From NCBI GenBank assembly GCA_963281155.1, contig CAUJLY010000001.1, positions 3,720,001 to 3,784,000 of the forward strand: a stretch of DNA of 64,000 bases, read 5' to 3'. Position 1 is the stretch's first letter. Each line of letters begins with the position of its first letter. Position numbers and translations under genes: made by a program. The notes under the pieces were generated by a model. It did not search any database. It saw only the letters and a program-made list of their open reading frames with translations, and had not been told where the DNA came from. This document shows, piece by piece, positions 47,601 to 59,855 of this stretch. Origin of the DNA: Rhabditophanes sp. KR3021 (lineage: Eukaryota > Nematoda > Chromadorea > Rhabditida > Alloionematidae).

Positions 47601-49279
47601 CCGCCAATCAAGCAGCACCAATGAGTGCACGTGGTCGTTTAGCCAATTTCACGGCTAAATTTATCGGAAACAATTTTGGTGGAAGCAATGATGAAAGCGC
47701 TGAATGTGCAGCATCAGTCAGAGAAATGGAAGATCATGTAAGTAAACATTTTAAATCGAACATTTTTAAAAATTGGACATATTTATTAAATTTAAGATTT
47801 TCACAAATTTGGAAATAATTACCAAATTAGTATTATTATTAGTTGCAAAAAGCTCCTACAATAAGATCAGCTATCTCACCATTCATTTTTGGGAACACTT
47901 GGCAGACCTCTTCAAATGAGGCTGCCTGAAATAGAGTTGTGAGTTGAGGCCTTAGAGCATTAATGAGTATAGACTCAATATTCTTTGTCACTTCTTTGAC
48001 ACAATGATGTCCTTACTACAAAATGACTCATCTACTTTAACCGCTTTTGCTATCGAACTAGTCTTTGCCCATCACTTTTTCCTTTCAACTGATATGGCTT
48101 TTGCAAAGATTCGCAACAGCGAAATCCCTTGAATGCCTGGAAAAACGTTTTTCTCTTTGCAGTTTCCCCATAGTAATATTTTCTGAATATGTTGTCATTA
48201 TGTACACAGAATGATTTCTTTTTAAAGCCTGAAATCTCCTTCAACAGATACTGAATCTTCATCTGACTTCAAATCTATTTCTTCGCAACTTTAAGGTTCT
48301 AATTAATTCATCTTTAAGATATTTCACTAAATATACCGTCTCTTCTACTTCTAATCGGAACAGACTACAATTAATAAACACGTTTTAGTCTATTTTCATG
48401 GGACATACAATTATTTAAACCGAGTTAGGCACTGTCATCATCAAATGGCTTTTAGCTAATATCTAAATTAAAGATACAAAGTCTCAGATCGGAGTTCCTA
48501 GAGTGTTTCACTGGCACAATAATCTAAAAATTAAAAACATCTATTCTTTTACTTAAACACTTAATTTATGGTTTTAGCTAATGGGATTGAGAATTAGAGA
48601 GGCTGATGCTGTTGCTGAGTTGAAAGAAATGCGTCAAAAAGTTATGGAGCTTGAAACTCAAAGCCATGTCTGCACCAATCAACTGAAGAGACAAAGTGAA
48701 GAATTAAAATTAAAGATAGCTGATTGTGAGAGACTGAAGATGCAAGAGGAGGAGGCACTAGAACAATTGAAGGAAGAACAAAGGAAAAGTTTAGATATTC
48801 AAGCCGATCTTAAGGAAAAAGCCATGACGCAACGAATGAAATATTCGGAGGCCATGAATAGTATGGCAGAGTTGAAGCAACAATTAGCTCAACATGACAG
48901 TAAGAATGCCGAGTCTTTGGCTTGTGCCCAGTTGAGAGGAACTAGTGTTTGCGACATGGATGATGACTCAAATGCCTCCCACAAAAGTTACCACAGTGGA
49001 TTAGATAATGGAAGTTTAGCTTCCGAGGAAATGTCAGCTCTAATCGCCGACATAACTATAAAGATCCCCGAGTTCGTGTCCGAAGAAAGAAGGTATCTTG
49101 ATTCAGATGAGGAAGTAGCTCAATCGGGAGAAAAGAATCGCAGACCTCTTCGCAAAGGAGAGAACACCTCTGTGAATGCCACCAACAACAACACAGTCCC
49201 TTTGGACACTCCCAAAAACAAAGCCCGTGCCATGGAAGATGACACAACAGACAGTGGTCTAAATTTAAGTGACAATTAA
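35661..49279 (+). CDS. EVI5: EVI5-type TBC-domain Rab GTPase-activating protein
   Basis: Seven exons, 35661-35785, 37232-37605, 40422-40533, 40603-41128, 41167-41679, 46910-47737 and 48578-49279, sum to 1060 codons in a single frame (1059 residues). The first 200 residues are Ser/Asn-rich and disordered. The TBC domain starts at about 283 (RGIPNHFRTVAWQLL). It has the arginine-finger motif RDMPRTYPE (about 326-334, Arg329) and the glutamine-finger motif GYCQGSAF (about 363-370), so it should stimulate GTP hydrolysis by a Rab. After SMYASSWFLT and KKMKKLEKEY comes LRTENRLLRQRIDYLE and a long coiled coil, the exact EVI5/EVI5L order; EVI5 acts in endosomal recycling and cytokinesis. The tail is acidic. 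Introns up to 5.2 kb are unusual here. Poly(A) signal at 49544-49549. Confidence 0.92.
35786..37231 (+). other. Intron 1 of the EVI5-type gene
   Basis: About 1.4 kb, AT-rich. A plus frame at 36750-36989 is not convincing. Nothing recognised. Confidence 0.5.
37606..40421 (+). other. Intron 2 of the EVI5-type gene
   Basis: About 2.8 kb, AT-rich, without recognised genes, repeats or RNAs. Confidence 0.5.
41680..46909 (+). other. 5.2-kb intron 5 of the EVI5-type gene
   Basis: It separates the TBC domain from the coiled coil. It holds no recognisable foreign gene, but contains a probable alternative first exon at 46712-46801 near its 3' end. Its length, about a hundred times that of most introns in the window, fits an intron harbouring an internal promoter. 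Confidence 0.5.
46712..46801 (+). CDS. Probable alternative first exon of the EVI5-type gene
   Basis: An ATG-initiated stretch of exactly 30 codons (MSNKRNNILVKIRGATIRGK...) ends in AAG/GTAAAA, in phase 0. The next acceptor at 46909/46910 is also phase 0, so it splices in frame to LRTENRLLRQ. It cannot be an ordinary internal exon, because read from the preceding exon in phase 0 it meets TGA just before the ATG. The isoform would lack the TBC domain: about 539 residues of coiled coil with a basic N-terminus. Inference from sequence only. Confidence 0.5.
47738..48577 (+). other. Intron 6 of the EVI5-type gene with antisense coding-like remnant
   Basis: 840 bases. On the minus strand, 48262-48050 has an open frame containing GETAKRKTFFQAFKGFRCCE, and the frames on either side read as broken protein. 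This may be a decayed mobile-element fragment. No terminal repeats identified. Confidence 0.3.
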
Positions 49280-51200
49280 GACATGCTATTCTCATTATCA
49301 ACGTGTATTCATAAACAAGATGTTCATCTCTCCATAAACCAGCCAATTTCAATGCACACAACAAATATACATTTAATCAAAGTTTCATGTTTAAACCTCT
49401 TCACTTTTGATTAATTCTCTATTGTATTTGACATAATTAAAAAATATTTACAAGAAACAAAAATTGCCTTTGTACAAAATTAAGATAGTGTGAATTAATA
49501 TATTTTATTATTATCTATTTATTAGTATATATATTTTATTTCGAATAAACAATCAAATACTATTTTTATTCAATCTATTACAAGTTCCGTTTTACTGATT
49601 TTGACATTATACCTAATGAAGCCCCTCAAAATTGAATTTTTTTTGGTTGTTGATTACCTTGCTATGACATTAACCATACGAAGTTCCAGAAATCCAATTG
49701 AATTATTTCATGCCTGTTCATCATTTTTGCTTGAAATAAAATTATATTTTAAAAATGTAACGTTGTGTAGAAGACCACATAATTTGGATATTTATGTACA
49801 ATGTATTCAGTGGCGATGATGTTGAAATGATATGCAAATCGAAGAAGGTAAAATATGCAATTACCGTCATCTTAAAGTGTTTGTTGAATCAAGACAATAT
49901 ATTGTCAGAAGGCGTGCGAAGTATTGAACATATGTATCACAACATACATGGTGATTTTTTGGTTGTGGCAACACACCGTAGAAAGCTGACTAATTTTGGC
50001 TGGAATTGAATGCGTATTGTGATGGATATGTATACACTTAAAGCCAATTCCAACAATTACGGAGGTTTGAAATTGGTTATGGCAATGGAATTTTATTTCG
50101 TCGAATTGTACGAATGGTTTTTGTCCAGACTTACGATGTGAATAATGAAGAAGATGTAATTAATGAAGGTACCGATCTGTTGCCCCTTCGTGATTTGAGT
50201 ACTGAAAGGTCTGTGTCAAAGTCGTTCGACAGATTCAACAAATTTTGGCTTATTTCCTTTTATAATAGAGATATATTAAGAATACTGCTTCTAATTAATG
50301 AACACATGTTTCTAATGAATTTAAAAATGATCGAGTTTGATCTAGACTTTTATTTCAAAATATAAAATCCCCATTTTTAAACAGCAATTTGATAATGTGA
50401 CATCATTGTCCTAACTGGTCAATAACTTTAAAAGAGAAATAGAGTTGACTATAGTTTTGCTGAAAGCTTCTTTGAATACATAAACTGTTTTAAAGTGGGT
50501 GATATTCAAGTATAAACTTTTTTATACTCCAACAACAAATTTTATTTGGTTTATTTTTACATGCCATTGCAATTGCAAGTAAATATAAGCAATGAGAATA
50601 TAAAATATAAATGTAGATTGTTTTTTAAAGTCGCTAGTCTTTCACATTTGAGCGGAACTATTTAAACAGATTAAATTGATTTGTCTAATAAAATGATATG
50701 TAAGTAAGGTTGACAAATAATATGTATGCACTAGCCACCTTTTCCTTCTTGTTTCTATGAGTCACCTCGATTACATCATAATCAAGTCCTCTCTCCTATT
50801 TTCATAAACAAATCCAGACAAAGACATCAACTTTTAGCACAAGTTTTGTCAACTCTTCTAACAATAATAACATACAAGAAAGAGTCGTCTTCAACTTTGT
50901 CAAAAGATCAAATGTAAACATACAAATATTTTGTTGAGTTAAGGTTGTGACCACAACCAATACAGTCCCATACAAAATCTCCCTTTTTTAAATGTTATAT
51001 TATCGCAATAGGTTTTAACGTTAATCGGGTAAAAGAAAGATACTGTTTCAGGTACAAATACCAGTTCGAGGAACAAGCCTAGGGGATAGAGGCGGGATGG
51101 CCGGTTCTTAGCATATCATCTTATACTTCAGACACATCTAATATATAACATAGAATATATGGCCACAATCAAAAGATAGTTGTTTTCAAGAATATTTGCT
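49280..51200. other. 1.9-kb intergenic region with possible coding relic
   Basis: It contains the EVI5-type 3' end (AATAAA at 49544-49549). Plus frames at 49794-50009 and about 50075-50365 have less AT-biased, protein-like composition (EIGYGNGILFRRIVRMVFVQ, then INEGTDLLPLRDL) but are interrupted and match no family known to me. Confidence 0.35.
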
Positions 51201-54200
51201 ATGAAACAATTTTTACTAATGGGTCATTCTTTTTTGATATATTATTGTAAGTCCATACAATCAATTTTGACACATTTAATAATTAACTTTTAGCTATATT
51301 CCTAATTTCATGCACAGTTGCGTATGATACATTAGGTTTAGATTTGATTGATGGGAGAGCTTGCATGACTGCTGAACATTCGAGATCCGCCAGAAACACA
51401 TCTACATACTATGAATGTGCTCCACTCTCATCCAACGAAATGTCTCAATTTAGTGTAAAGGAAAAATACCTAGGTATATGGACAATTAGACATTGCCCAA
51501 CTAATATGGAATTCGATGAATCCCAACAAAAGTGCATTGAAAAAAGAAAGTTACATAGACAACCATCCCAAGCGGCTGAGCCTAATTGCGCTGCTTCAAA
51601 TGCAAATCCAATCGTTGGAAACCAATGCAACTGGTTAACTGCTTCTCTTCAAAACGATCCCTCTAGCAGAACCCATTTCTTGCAATGCTCTATCACTAGT
51701 CCTGGTGAAGTTTGTGGAGAATGGATAAGAATGCCATGTGCTTCAAATACGGTATTTGAATTTAATCAGCAAATTTGTGTTGCTGAAGACATCAATTCCA
51801 ACAACCAGTGTGGAAACAGCAATAATGGATCTCCTATTTGCCCATGCTCTAAATCTGTAACCACAACAACATCAACCTGTCCTGGAATTTCGATTTGTAT
51901 TTCGAGTGTGTGCTGCCAAAAAAGTCAAGCAGATCCAACGACTGAATTGTCGTATCAAGCTCCTATGTGCATTGGAACTGGAGTTGCTCCAATCGGAGCA
52001 TGCGAAGCTAATGCCTGTCCAAACAATTATAACTGCCAAGATGGAATCGGATGTTGTCCTAACTTCGACACAGGATCTAATGTTTTATCAGTTAGCGTCA
52101 AGGTTTGTCCCGGAACTAGTATTGTTCCTGTTGGAAGTTGTAGTAATGGTAGGACTTGTCCTGTGGGAACCCTTTGCAATGATCAAGTCAAGTCTTGTTG
52201 TCCAGACATGACTTTGAACAACAATAACAATAACAAATATGTTGCTGTTATCCTCTGCCCGAATGGAAAATCGCCTGTAGGCGCGTGCAATAATGGAGGC
52301 TGTGGAAATAATCAGCAATGTTTCAAGGGTTAGTTGTCAGATTTGGTATAAAGTGTAATATTTTTTAGGATCTTGCTGCGAACAAGCCGGTTGTCCATTG
52401 AATCAAGTACCACAAGGGTTTTGCAACAATGGAGGATGCCAGGGAGGTGCCACATGTTTTCAATCCACTTGTTGCCAACCTATGGGTGAAGTAATCAAAC
52501 TTCCTATCTGTCCCAACGGTCAGAGTTCAACGGTCATGTGCGCAGCGGGTATGAATTCTTGCGGACCAGGTTTTTACTGCTCCAATGGAGGTTGCTGCCC
52601 ATTAGGGTTCTGCCCAAATGGAATTGCAGCCTTAAGTAACTGTCCATGTTTAGACGGAAGTATGTGTCTTGAAGGGTTGTGCTGTCCCTTAAGTAAGTTC
52701 GTAAGAAGTTTTACTTCTTTTATCGAAAACCGTTTAAAGTCATTTCTTATATTTTTAAAAAATTTATAATAGACTAATGATTGGGAAAGAAATGTGAATC
52801 TTTTAATTTCAGGTAGATGCCCCGCCGGCGAATTGTCTTCCGCCTTTTGCAGTCAAAACAGAGATTGTGGGGCTGGTTATACGTGTGAAAACATGAATTG
52901 TTGTGCAATGCCACAGTGTCCTACAGGAAACTTTGCTTCGCAACGTTGTGGCAGAAATACAGCTTGCCCAGTTGGACATACTTGTTTCCAAGGTGGCTGC
53001 TGTGTACTACCTCTGTGCTCTTCGGGAATTCAAAGTGTTTCTCTATGCACAGCTTCTTTCCAATGTGGATCAGGATTAGAGTGCTCCGGTGAAGGCGGAT
53101 GTTGCAGTTTACCAAGGTAAAATCTAACTAAATGAGTTATTATATTACCTGTTTTAGGTGTCCAAGTGGTGTTTCCGCTACAGCCAGATGCCAGATGGGT
53201 GCGTGTGCAAATCAAAATGAAATGTGTACCCCTGCCGGCGTTTGTTGCCCAATTCCATTATGCTCAACTTCGCAAATGATTCCAGCAAGTATGTGTGGGG
53301 CCGGGAACAGTTGCGGAAGAAATCAATTCTGCGAAGGTGGATTTGGATGTTGTCCGGAACCAATGCCTCTATGTAACAACGGCGCTAGAAGCACACTGAG
53401 GTGTATGATGGGCTCAGATTGCCCAATGGGTAGGTTTTGTATTTCAAATATTTATTTTAATGGTTTTCAGGATATGGATGCACTCAATTGAACGTTTGTT
53501 GTAGACTATCCTCCGAACCGATGTGCCCTCAAACTCAAAACGCAATTTGCCAATGTTCCGCTAACAACGTCTGTCCACCCGGATCATCATGTTCCGGAGC
53601 TGGTACGTGTTGCTCAGCTGGAGTCACAAAGCTATTTATCCCCGGATCAACTTGTGCGTTTTCAGCACAATGTCAAGGGTTTTCCAATCAAGGAACAACA
53701 CGGTGCATCAACCAAATTTGTAGCTGCACCGCAGGTGGTTATTCCAATGGAGTATCTTGCCTAAGAAGTGAAACAATCAGGTCCGCCCGAAACGCCTGTG
53801 ACCAATATGGAAACGAGTGCAAATATGTGTTGTCTAATACACGTAGGAAGCCTCTTTTCACACCACTCGCTAATGTAACTGATGCCCCAATTTGGTTTAA
53901 TGTGGTCGAATCCCGAAATTGTGTGATGAATACTAGCACTGGATTTGATTTTGATCCCGATTCAACCTGTCTTCCCAATGAAAAATGCATTAACGGAAAA
54001 TGTAAGACCAAACTCTGGCCAGGGGAGTATGGATGCAGTAGCAATTTAGAATGCACTGCCCGCTGTGAAAATTCGTATTGTGAATCTAATAGTGACAAAA
54101 TGATTCCACAATGTTTGTGCACAAATGGCTTCTTGTTGTATGGTAGGTGTGTAGAACATTGTCCTGTTGGATTCCATGGCCACACGAAGTATTGTATGCA

Positions 54201-54279
54201 TGACGATGAGGAAAAGTTTTGGGGCGATTCGAAATTACAAGATAACTTGGAACAAATTCTCAATAAAGGAAAATGTTAA
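51201..54279 (+). CDS. Large secreted Cys-rich protein with chitin-binding-like N-terminus and many lustrin/EB-type modules
   Basis: Six exons, 51201-51246, 51294-52328, 52369-52692, 52813-53116, 53158-53429 and 53471-54279, keep phase and give 929 residues. Exons 1-2 encode a signal peptide (MKQFLLMGHSFLIYY then SIFLISC). Residues about 30-190 contain two six-Cys-like segments resembling peritrophin-type chitin-binding domains (YYECAPL ... RHCPTNMEFDESQQKC; FLQCSI ... VFEFNQQIC). About a dozen repeats of 35-45 residues follow, pattern CPNGxxxxxxCxxGxxCxxGxxCxxGxCC, as in lustrin/EB-module proteins. The C-terminal 200 residues carry EB/EGF-like Cys. There is no membrane anchor. It probably belongs to cuticle, eggshell or another apical matrix; this architecture is familiar from nematodes. 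Poly(A) signal at 54363-54368. Confidence 0.85.
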
Positions 54280-54407
54280 GATATTTATTAAGTTAAAATA
54301 ATCATATTTATTTAAGCTAAAGATATGATGTTTATTTAAAGTCCAAATATTTGTATATAGTGAATAAAAAATTTAATATGTACAACGAATTATAGTTTAC
54401 ACGTAAT

Positions 54408-55204
54408 TTAATAATGTCCGGAACCTCTATCATAATCTCTTGCTGACATAAAACCTTTTAATTCCCTAGCGAAATCTTGGCAATGAGCGGTATTTGGTGG
54501 TGTTGAGTTCATGGACGCTTTTGGATCAAAAACTAAGGTATTATCTTCTATACTTTGATTCTGACGTAATTTGAAAACTATGATTATTATTATCAAGAAA
54601 GTAGAACCAGTCAATACACCTAATGCAATCAAACTCAATTGCTGAAGATTGACACGCTTATTTTGTTGCTCGATTTCATCGACTAAATCAAATTGGATTC
54701 TATTTAGATCATATGGGGAAAAAGTGACTCCACTATTCAAACTTTTACTCCTGACAGTATTTGGCAATTTTTTTAAAACATCTTCAACTTGTAAATTCAT
54801 CCCATCAAATATTTTCATCAATTTATCGATGTTTGCCTTGAAATGTTCTTTTAAATCCTCTGGTAATAATGTAAAATCAGGAACTTGTCCTGCCATTACA
54901 GAATTAATGACATCGCCAGGAATACTCGATACATTATATCCGGCTGGAAGAAGAGCCATTAATTGCATTAAGTGAGAAGATATCTTGGGAGACTCATTGC
55001 CGTTCAATCGTTGAGTTACCAAAGGTTTTTCCCCGAAAGTTCTTGAAGTGTCCTCATTTTGTTGTTCGCCAGAATTTACTAACATTGTTAATTGTTCGAT
55101 TGCTCCATCAAGTGCCTCTTGCGGAATGCCTGGTAATGAACCGCCATTGAGAATATACAAAATTGTGTCTTTGTTGAAAGTGGAAACATTCACAATTCCC
55201 AAAC
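54408..55204 (-). CDS. Type I membrane protein, unrecognised (5' exon not found)
   Basis: An exon of 797 bases preceded by a good acceptor (ATAATTTTAG at 55205-55214) and needing one base from an upstream exon, so the first exon, presumably with the signal peptide, is missing from this annotation. The frame also runs open to 55232 without an ATG. The ectodomain of about 175 residues includes a Gly/Leu-rich helical part (GGSLPGIPQEALDGAI, LMALLPAGYNVSSIPGDVI). One membrane segment (LIALGVLTGSTFLIIIIIVF) and a cytoplasmic tail of about 60 residues follow, ending DYDRGSGHY. It is tail-to-tail with the Cys-rich matrix gene, only 128 bases apart. No family recognised. Confidence 0.6.
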
Positions 55205-55410
55205 CTAAAATTATATCAAATAAGTATATCAAAGTTTAAATTTGAAAGAAAATAAATTTGAAAGTCAAATGTAATTTTTTAAAAAGGCTATATGCTTGTT
55301 GTAATATTTCCATTTAGTTTTAATTCCAAATATACAATTGTTACATTTATTTCATGCATCATGTAAAAAGTGATTTAGAGACAATCACCATTCTAATTTT
55401 TATTGAATCA

Positions 55411-55791
55411 AAAATCGACGATTCTATTCTTACCAACTATTCAATCTTCTAGAAGGGTGTCTATTATATATGCGAGCCTGAAAGGATTTATAAACATCTC
55501 AATGGGTGCAATCCTGCTCTTCAGAATGTTGATTGTTCAACAGAAAAGAGAGTCGAATTTGACTAATCGGAATTCATCTTTCCGAAACTCTTCGCTTCCA
55601 GTTCTCTCCAAAAAAATGGCTGGAAATCTGGAGTTAATCTTAATGAAAAGATTTAAGCGACAAATTACAATCACGAAGAATGTAGCGTTCCTAATCTCTA
55701 CTTACTCAATCATGACAATGCATGCGCTGTCGGCGACATATTAACTAGAAAAGTGCTCGATCTTAATATAACTGGTGACGATTACTTCTAA
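55411..55791 (+). pseudogene. Decayed secreted-protein gene fragment, possibly chitin-binding-like
   Basis: One plus-strand frame reads as ordinary extracellular protein for 126 codons but has three in-frame stops (one TAG, two TAA) before a final TAA at 55789-55791. Readable pieces include YYICEPERIYKHLNGCNP, EECSVPNLYLLNHDNACAVG and VLDLNITGDDYF. The YYxCE...GC spacing recalls a peritrophin-type chitin-binding domain, like the N-terminus of the matrix gene 4 kb upstream. Other genes in this window end with TAA and TAG, so a variant genetic code is not the explanation. A longer stop-free frame at 55403-55744 reads as non-protein-like sequence. Confidence 0.45.
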
Positions 55792-57811
55792 TAAGCTTTG
55801 TGTTTCCCTCTTTTATTTTTAATAAATATTTGTTTTTCTCTTTTAATTCTAATACCTGGGATATTCATTACTGGATTGGGCAAATTTTTCAATATATACT
55901 CTCCACGCATGGCTAAGTCAAGTTTTTGAGCATCTGTCAATTTGGATCTGGTTGAGGCGCGATTTGCTTGTTGAGGTAATGCTGATGGTGGAACATAACT
56001 TCCTGGAGCAACTGCATTTATTTTGAAATTAGGACCCAGTGCTGTGGAGATGGCTTTCAAAATGGGAATTTTTTGAATAACTTCCGATTGAATATTGACT
56101 CCTTCAGCCTCTTTTCTATCTAACTCAGCCATCAAGGTTTCATTGGCTTTTTGTAATAGCAAATCCTTGAATCTAAGTCCTTTCACGGTATCAGGTGTTT
56201 CGCAGACAATATCACTTTGACCAGGATAAAAGACCTTAACCCTGAAAGCTAGTAGGTATCTCAAAAACCACTGCATGTTCTTTCCTTCGCAATTTAAGAG
56301 ATTGTCATGGAGCATCAATTCCGCAACAGGATTGATTAGAGAATCTTCTTCTAATTCCGTAATTTGATTGTGCGAAACGTCCATAACAAATAAGTTACGT
56401 AACCTATCAAAGACATCTGTTTTGATTGCAGTTAGATTGTTGTTTGACAAATCCAACACAGTTAAAGTATTACTTAGGGGATCAAATGACTTGCTCTCAA
56501 TTCGCGTCAATCCATTATACTTTAGTGATAACTTCTGCAACCCCGTAAGACCAGTGAATGCACCTTTCTCGATGTAATTTAACTTGTTATTAGCCAAAAG
56601 AAGCACCTTCAAACTGCCTAACTCATTAAAAGAATTTCTGTCTATTTTTGATATCACATTACTTTCGCAATTAAGCAGTGTCAGTTTAGGGTTTTCTGTG
56701 AAGGTCAAGGTTTCGAGATCAGTTATTTGATTGTAAGACAAATCTATTTGTTGTAAATTGTAGAATGACTTAAATTTAGGAGAATGCTTGAACTTGTTAA
56801 ACGATAAGTCTAATTTTTGTAACTTGTCAAAAGCTTTCAAGTGGGTCGTATCAATATAGGTTAATGAGTTGTTCTTTAAATTCAAAACTTGAATCACCTG
56901 TTTAAATATTTTGTAATTAGAATATTAATATAAAAGATAGTGTTTTGATTGTTGTTCAATCAAATTTATGTTCCCCTTTTAAAGCCCGAATCACTTACCG
57001 GTACATTCATAAAAGCCATGGCCGAGATTTTTGACAAATTATTCGAGGCCAAGGATAATGTTCGTAAGGATGGTAGATTCATAAACTGAAACTGGAATAT
57101 TTCCGTAATTGAGTTTTGGGACAAATCAAGGTAGGTCAGGTTATTGGAACTTCTCAATGTTTGAGCAGGCACTTGGGTCATCATGTTTTTCGACAAATCA
57201 AGCAACTGCAAATTCTTTTTTTGGGATAATAAGAAGTTGCTGGGAATGGTATTTATTTTGTTATCGCTCAAATATAGTTTGCTAAGACCAGGAACGTCAT
57301 TTAAAAATGTTTCTTCCGATGATGAAATATCGATATCATTATTATTCAAATTCAGAATAGATAATTGGGATAGTGCAGGCAAATTGGGGATGCTTTTTAG
57401 AGCGCAACGGTTAAATGTCACTTCTTTTAACGTTTCTTTATTTATGTTGTCGAAAAAGTTTTTGGCCACGTTTAAAATAAGGCAGTCACTAATTTGTATT
57501 TTGAAGATATTTACTTTTGGCAATACCAAACTGTCTAAATTACTGTTCTCCTTACATCCCTCAATCATTAATTTTGAAACAATTTTTTCATTTTCAAGTT
57601 GTGTAAAAACATCTTTCATCGAAGTAACATTTTTACAACTAATAAAACTTTGCCCATCATTTAAATCACAGCTACACTCCAAAGGCAACAATAAACCGCA
57701 CTTTTCATTTGACCCTGCTACCAAAAATAAAGTCCCAGGGCTTAATAAAGCAAATACATAGAGTAGACCAAAAATAATATAGGTAATTTTAATTCGTGGC
57801 GGTCGAGGCAT
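55788..57811 (-). CDS. Extracellular leucine-rich repeat protein
   Basis: Exons (minus strand) are 57811-56999 and 56897-55788, joined in phase 0, giving 640 residues. After a signal peptide (core YIIFGLLYVFALLSPGTLFL) comes an N-terminal Cys cap (CGLLLPLECSCD, SFISC). About 14 leucine-rich repeats follow (LSILNLNNNDI, LQLLDLSKNMM, LTYLDLSQNSITEI, LTVLDLSNNNLTAI). A C-terminal cap (NLLNCEGKNMQWFLRYL ... DIVCETPDTV) ends near residue 520. The last 120 residues are basic and disordered with no membrane segment, ending KREKQIFIKNKRGKHKAY. It is therefore likely secreted, like the LRR-only proteins that shape apical extracellular matrix in nematodes and insects. The repeats are typical enough for the fold; the exact orthologue is not clear. 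Confidence 0.85.
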
Positions 57812-59855
57812 AATATTATAATATAACTAATACAGACACACACCAATTATCTTTAACAATTTTAAAAACCACTCGACTTCACTCGACTCTACAAAGTTTC
57901 CTGAAAGATTTGAGCAATATTAAATATGTGTTGAAAGATATATAGTAGAGTTATTTTTCAGTCGCTATGAATAATACCCCGGAGTGGCGCCTTCTTTCGA
58001 AACTAAAAAGTAGGTCACTAAGTCAGTCAATGTATATGCGTAAGATAATTTGTTACTCCTTTCTGATATTTAAAAATAAATTTAATACAATGAAATAAAC
58101 ATGGGTAAGTGCATAATATCAAATAGTTGAAATATGTAAATATTACGAATAAAGTGTGTCTCCATAGCAGCAATAAAAAGAGTCAAGCTTAATTAAGTAG
58201 TATGAATAAATAAATTGGAGGTTATTAATACCAGATCAGAGACAAATTTACAGTTATACATATTTTCGTTTAACAAGTGGACGATGTAAATGTATAAATA
58301 TATAAATATTTGTGTGGATAACCTTGAGGTTACCGGTCAAAAGGTTATACAATAATAAATATGTTCATATAGATTTGAAATCTGATAGAAATCACGGCGT
58401 GGTATCATATAAAGTAATAAATATTGTATTAAATTAGGGAGCAACTTGTGGTTGATAGGACTTTACTGTGATCTTATAAATAATGGCAGTTCAGGCAAAA
58501 GATGTGATTCATCGTAGATGCATACATTCGAAAGTTAATTTAAATGGAACTTTTATTAAACAAAGGAAGTTATTAAGGTTAAAACAATGTTGAGAAGAGA
58601 ATAAGTGGAATTGATGAACAAATTCAACCTACCATATTTTGCTACTTGATCGTATCCCCTTTCCAATGATGATCGTTTAAAGGAATATCTTATTTTGAAT
58701 TTTTATTTGTAAAATCCTTATAACCATGTCAATCCTGCTAAAATTTTCATGCAATTTATATTACACACGTTCAATGCCCTTTATCATTACATTTTTGTAC
58801 AATTCCAATCAAAAACATCTCTATTTTTTAAGCAAAGAAATGTGCATATTTATTTGCTTATATGCTTCCTTTTGCATATAAACAATAGTTAAGGCACTTT
58901 TGTTAAAACAGAGCTTATCTTTTAATGTTTACCGTTATATCTTTTGATTTAGTATAACACATCATTTATTTGCCAGAGAATCGAACGACGTAGAGCTTAA
59001 TAAAACAACTGACACCAAATTAAATCAGATTGTTGAGAAATATCAATGATATTTGAACGAATGTTCACTATAACGGAAACTTTGTCCTTTTATTAATACA
59101 AAAGTTAAAATCAATGAGGACAAATGCGTTTCCAAATACATAAATGATTTGCAAAAGACTACTGAAAGTTGTTCATCAGTTATTTACCATACTATGTAAT
59201 GATCGGCAAGAAAGTAATGAAATTATTCATTTGATATTTGCCATACATATCGTTGCTTCCAATAACTGAAGTACTTCAAATTGTAGAACTTCTTTGAATA
59301 AACTTCATCATATAAATTACTTTATCAAATTTTAAGTATGAAGATCTTGTAGATAAACTAATTGAACCATTTTATCTTCAATTTTTATTTTATCATTCAA
59401 AGTTTGCTATACAACATATTGTTTTTTCCAATTTACTCCCAAATAATACATCAAACATTGTTATTAAAATTTTACCAGACATCGGCATAACATACACCAA
59501 GTCTGATATTATTAATACTAAATAGTATGGTATCTCATTGTGTGTGTTGCATAGGCATGAGTAAATGAATGGGAAAAGCTTATTCAAATTTATGTTTAGG
59601 TTATCAGTATTTAAGAACTGCTATGCACACATAAATTTCAAGCGGTGTCAGCTGATATTGCATTGTTTCGCCTTTGTCTTTTTCCGATCAAGCCTAATTT
59701 GACCCTATAAAAGCTCAACTGGATTTTGTTGGAAAGTCGTGTATTACAAAGTGCCCAGCTTTTGTTACACTAAATAAAGCAATAAACTAAATTTGTAGAT
59801 AAGGAAGCACACATTCTTTTGAATCTTTCCAAGTAAATCACGGCATCATCTAAAA
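57812..59855. other. 2-kb intergenic region, no gene seen
   Basis: Divergent upstream region of the LRR gene (-) and the 59.9-kb gene (+), AT-rich. No RNA gene or repeat recognised. Confidence 0.4.

Noticed and set aside
53739..54263. 174-codon minus-strand frame over the Cys-rich gene
   Set aside because: Antisense of strongly coding Cys-rich exon 6.
55403..55744. 113-codon stop-free plus-strand frame
   Set aside because: Another frame of the same strand reads as much better protein despite stops, so the long frame is a by-product of the decayed gene.
57183..57761. 192-codon plus-strand frame
   Set aside because: Antisense of leucine-rich repeats; Phe/Leu/Ser-rich shadow.
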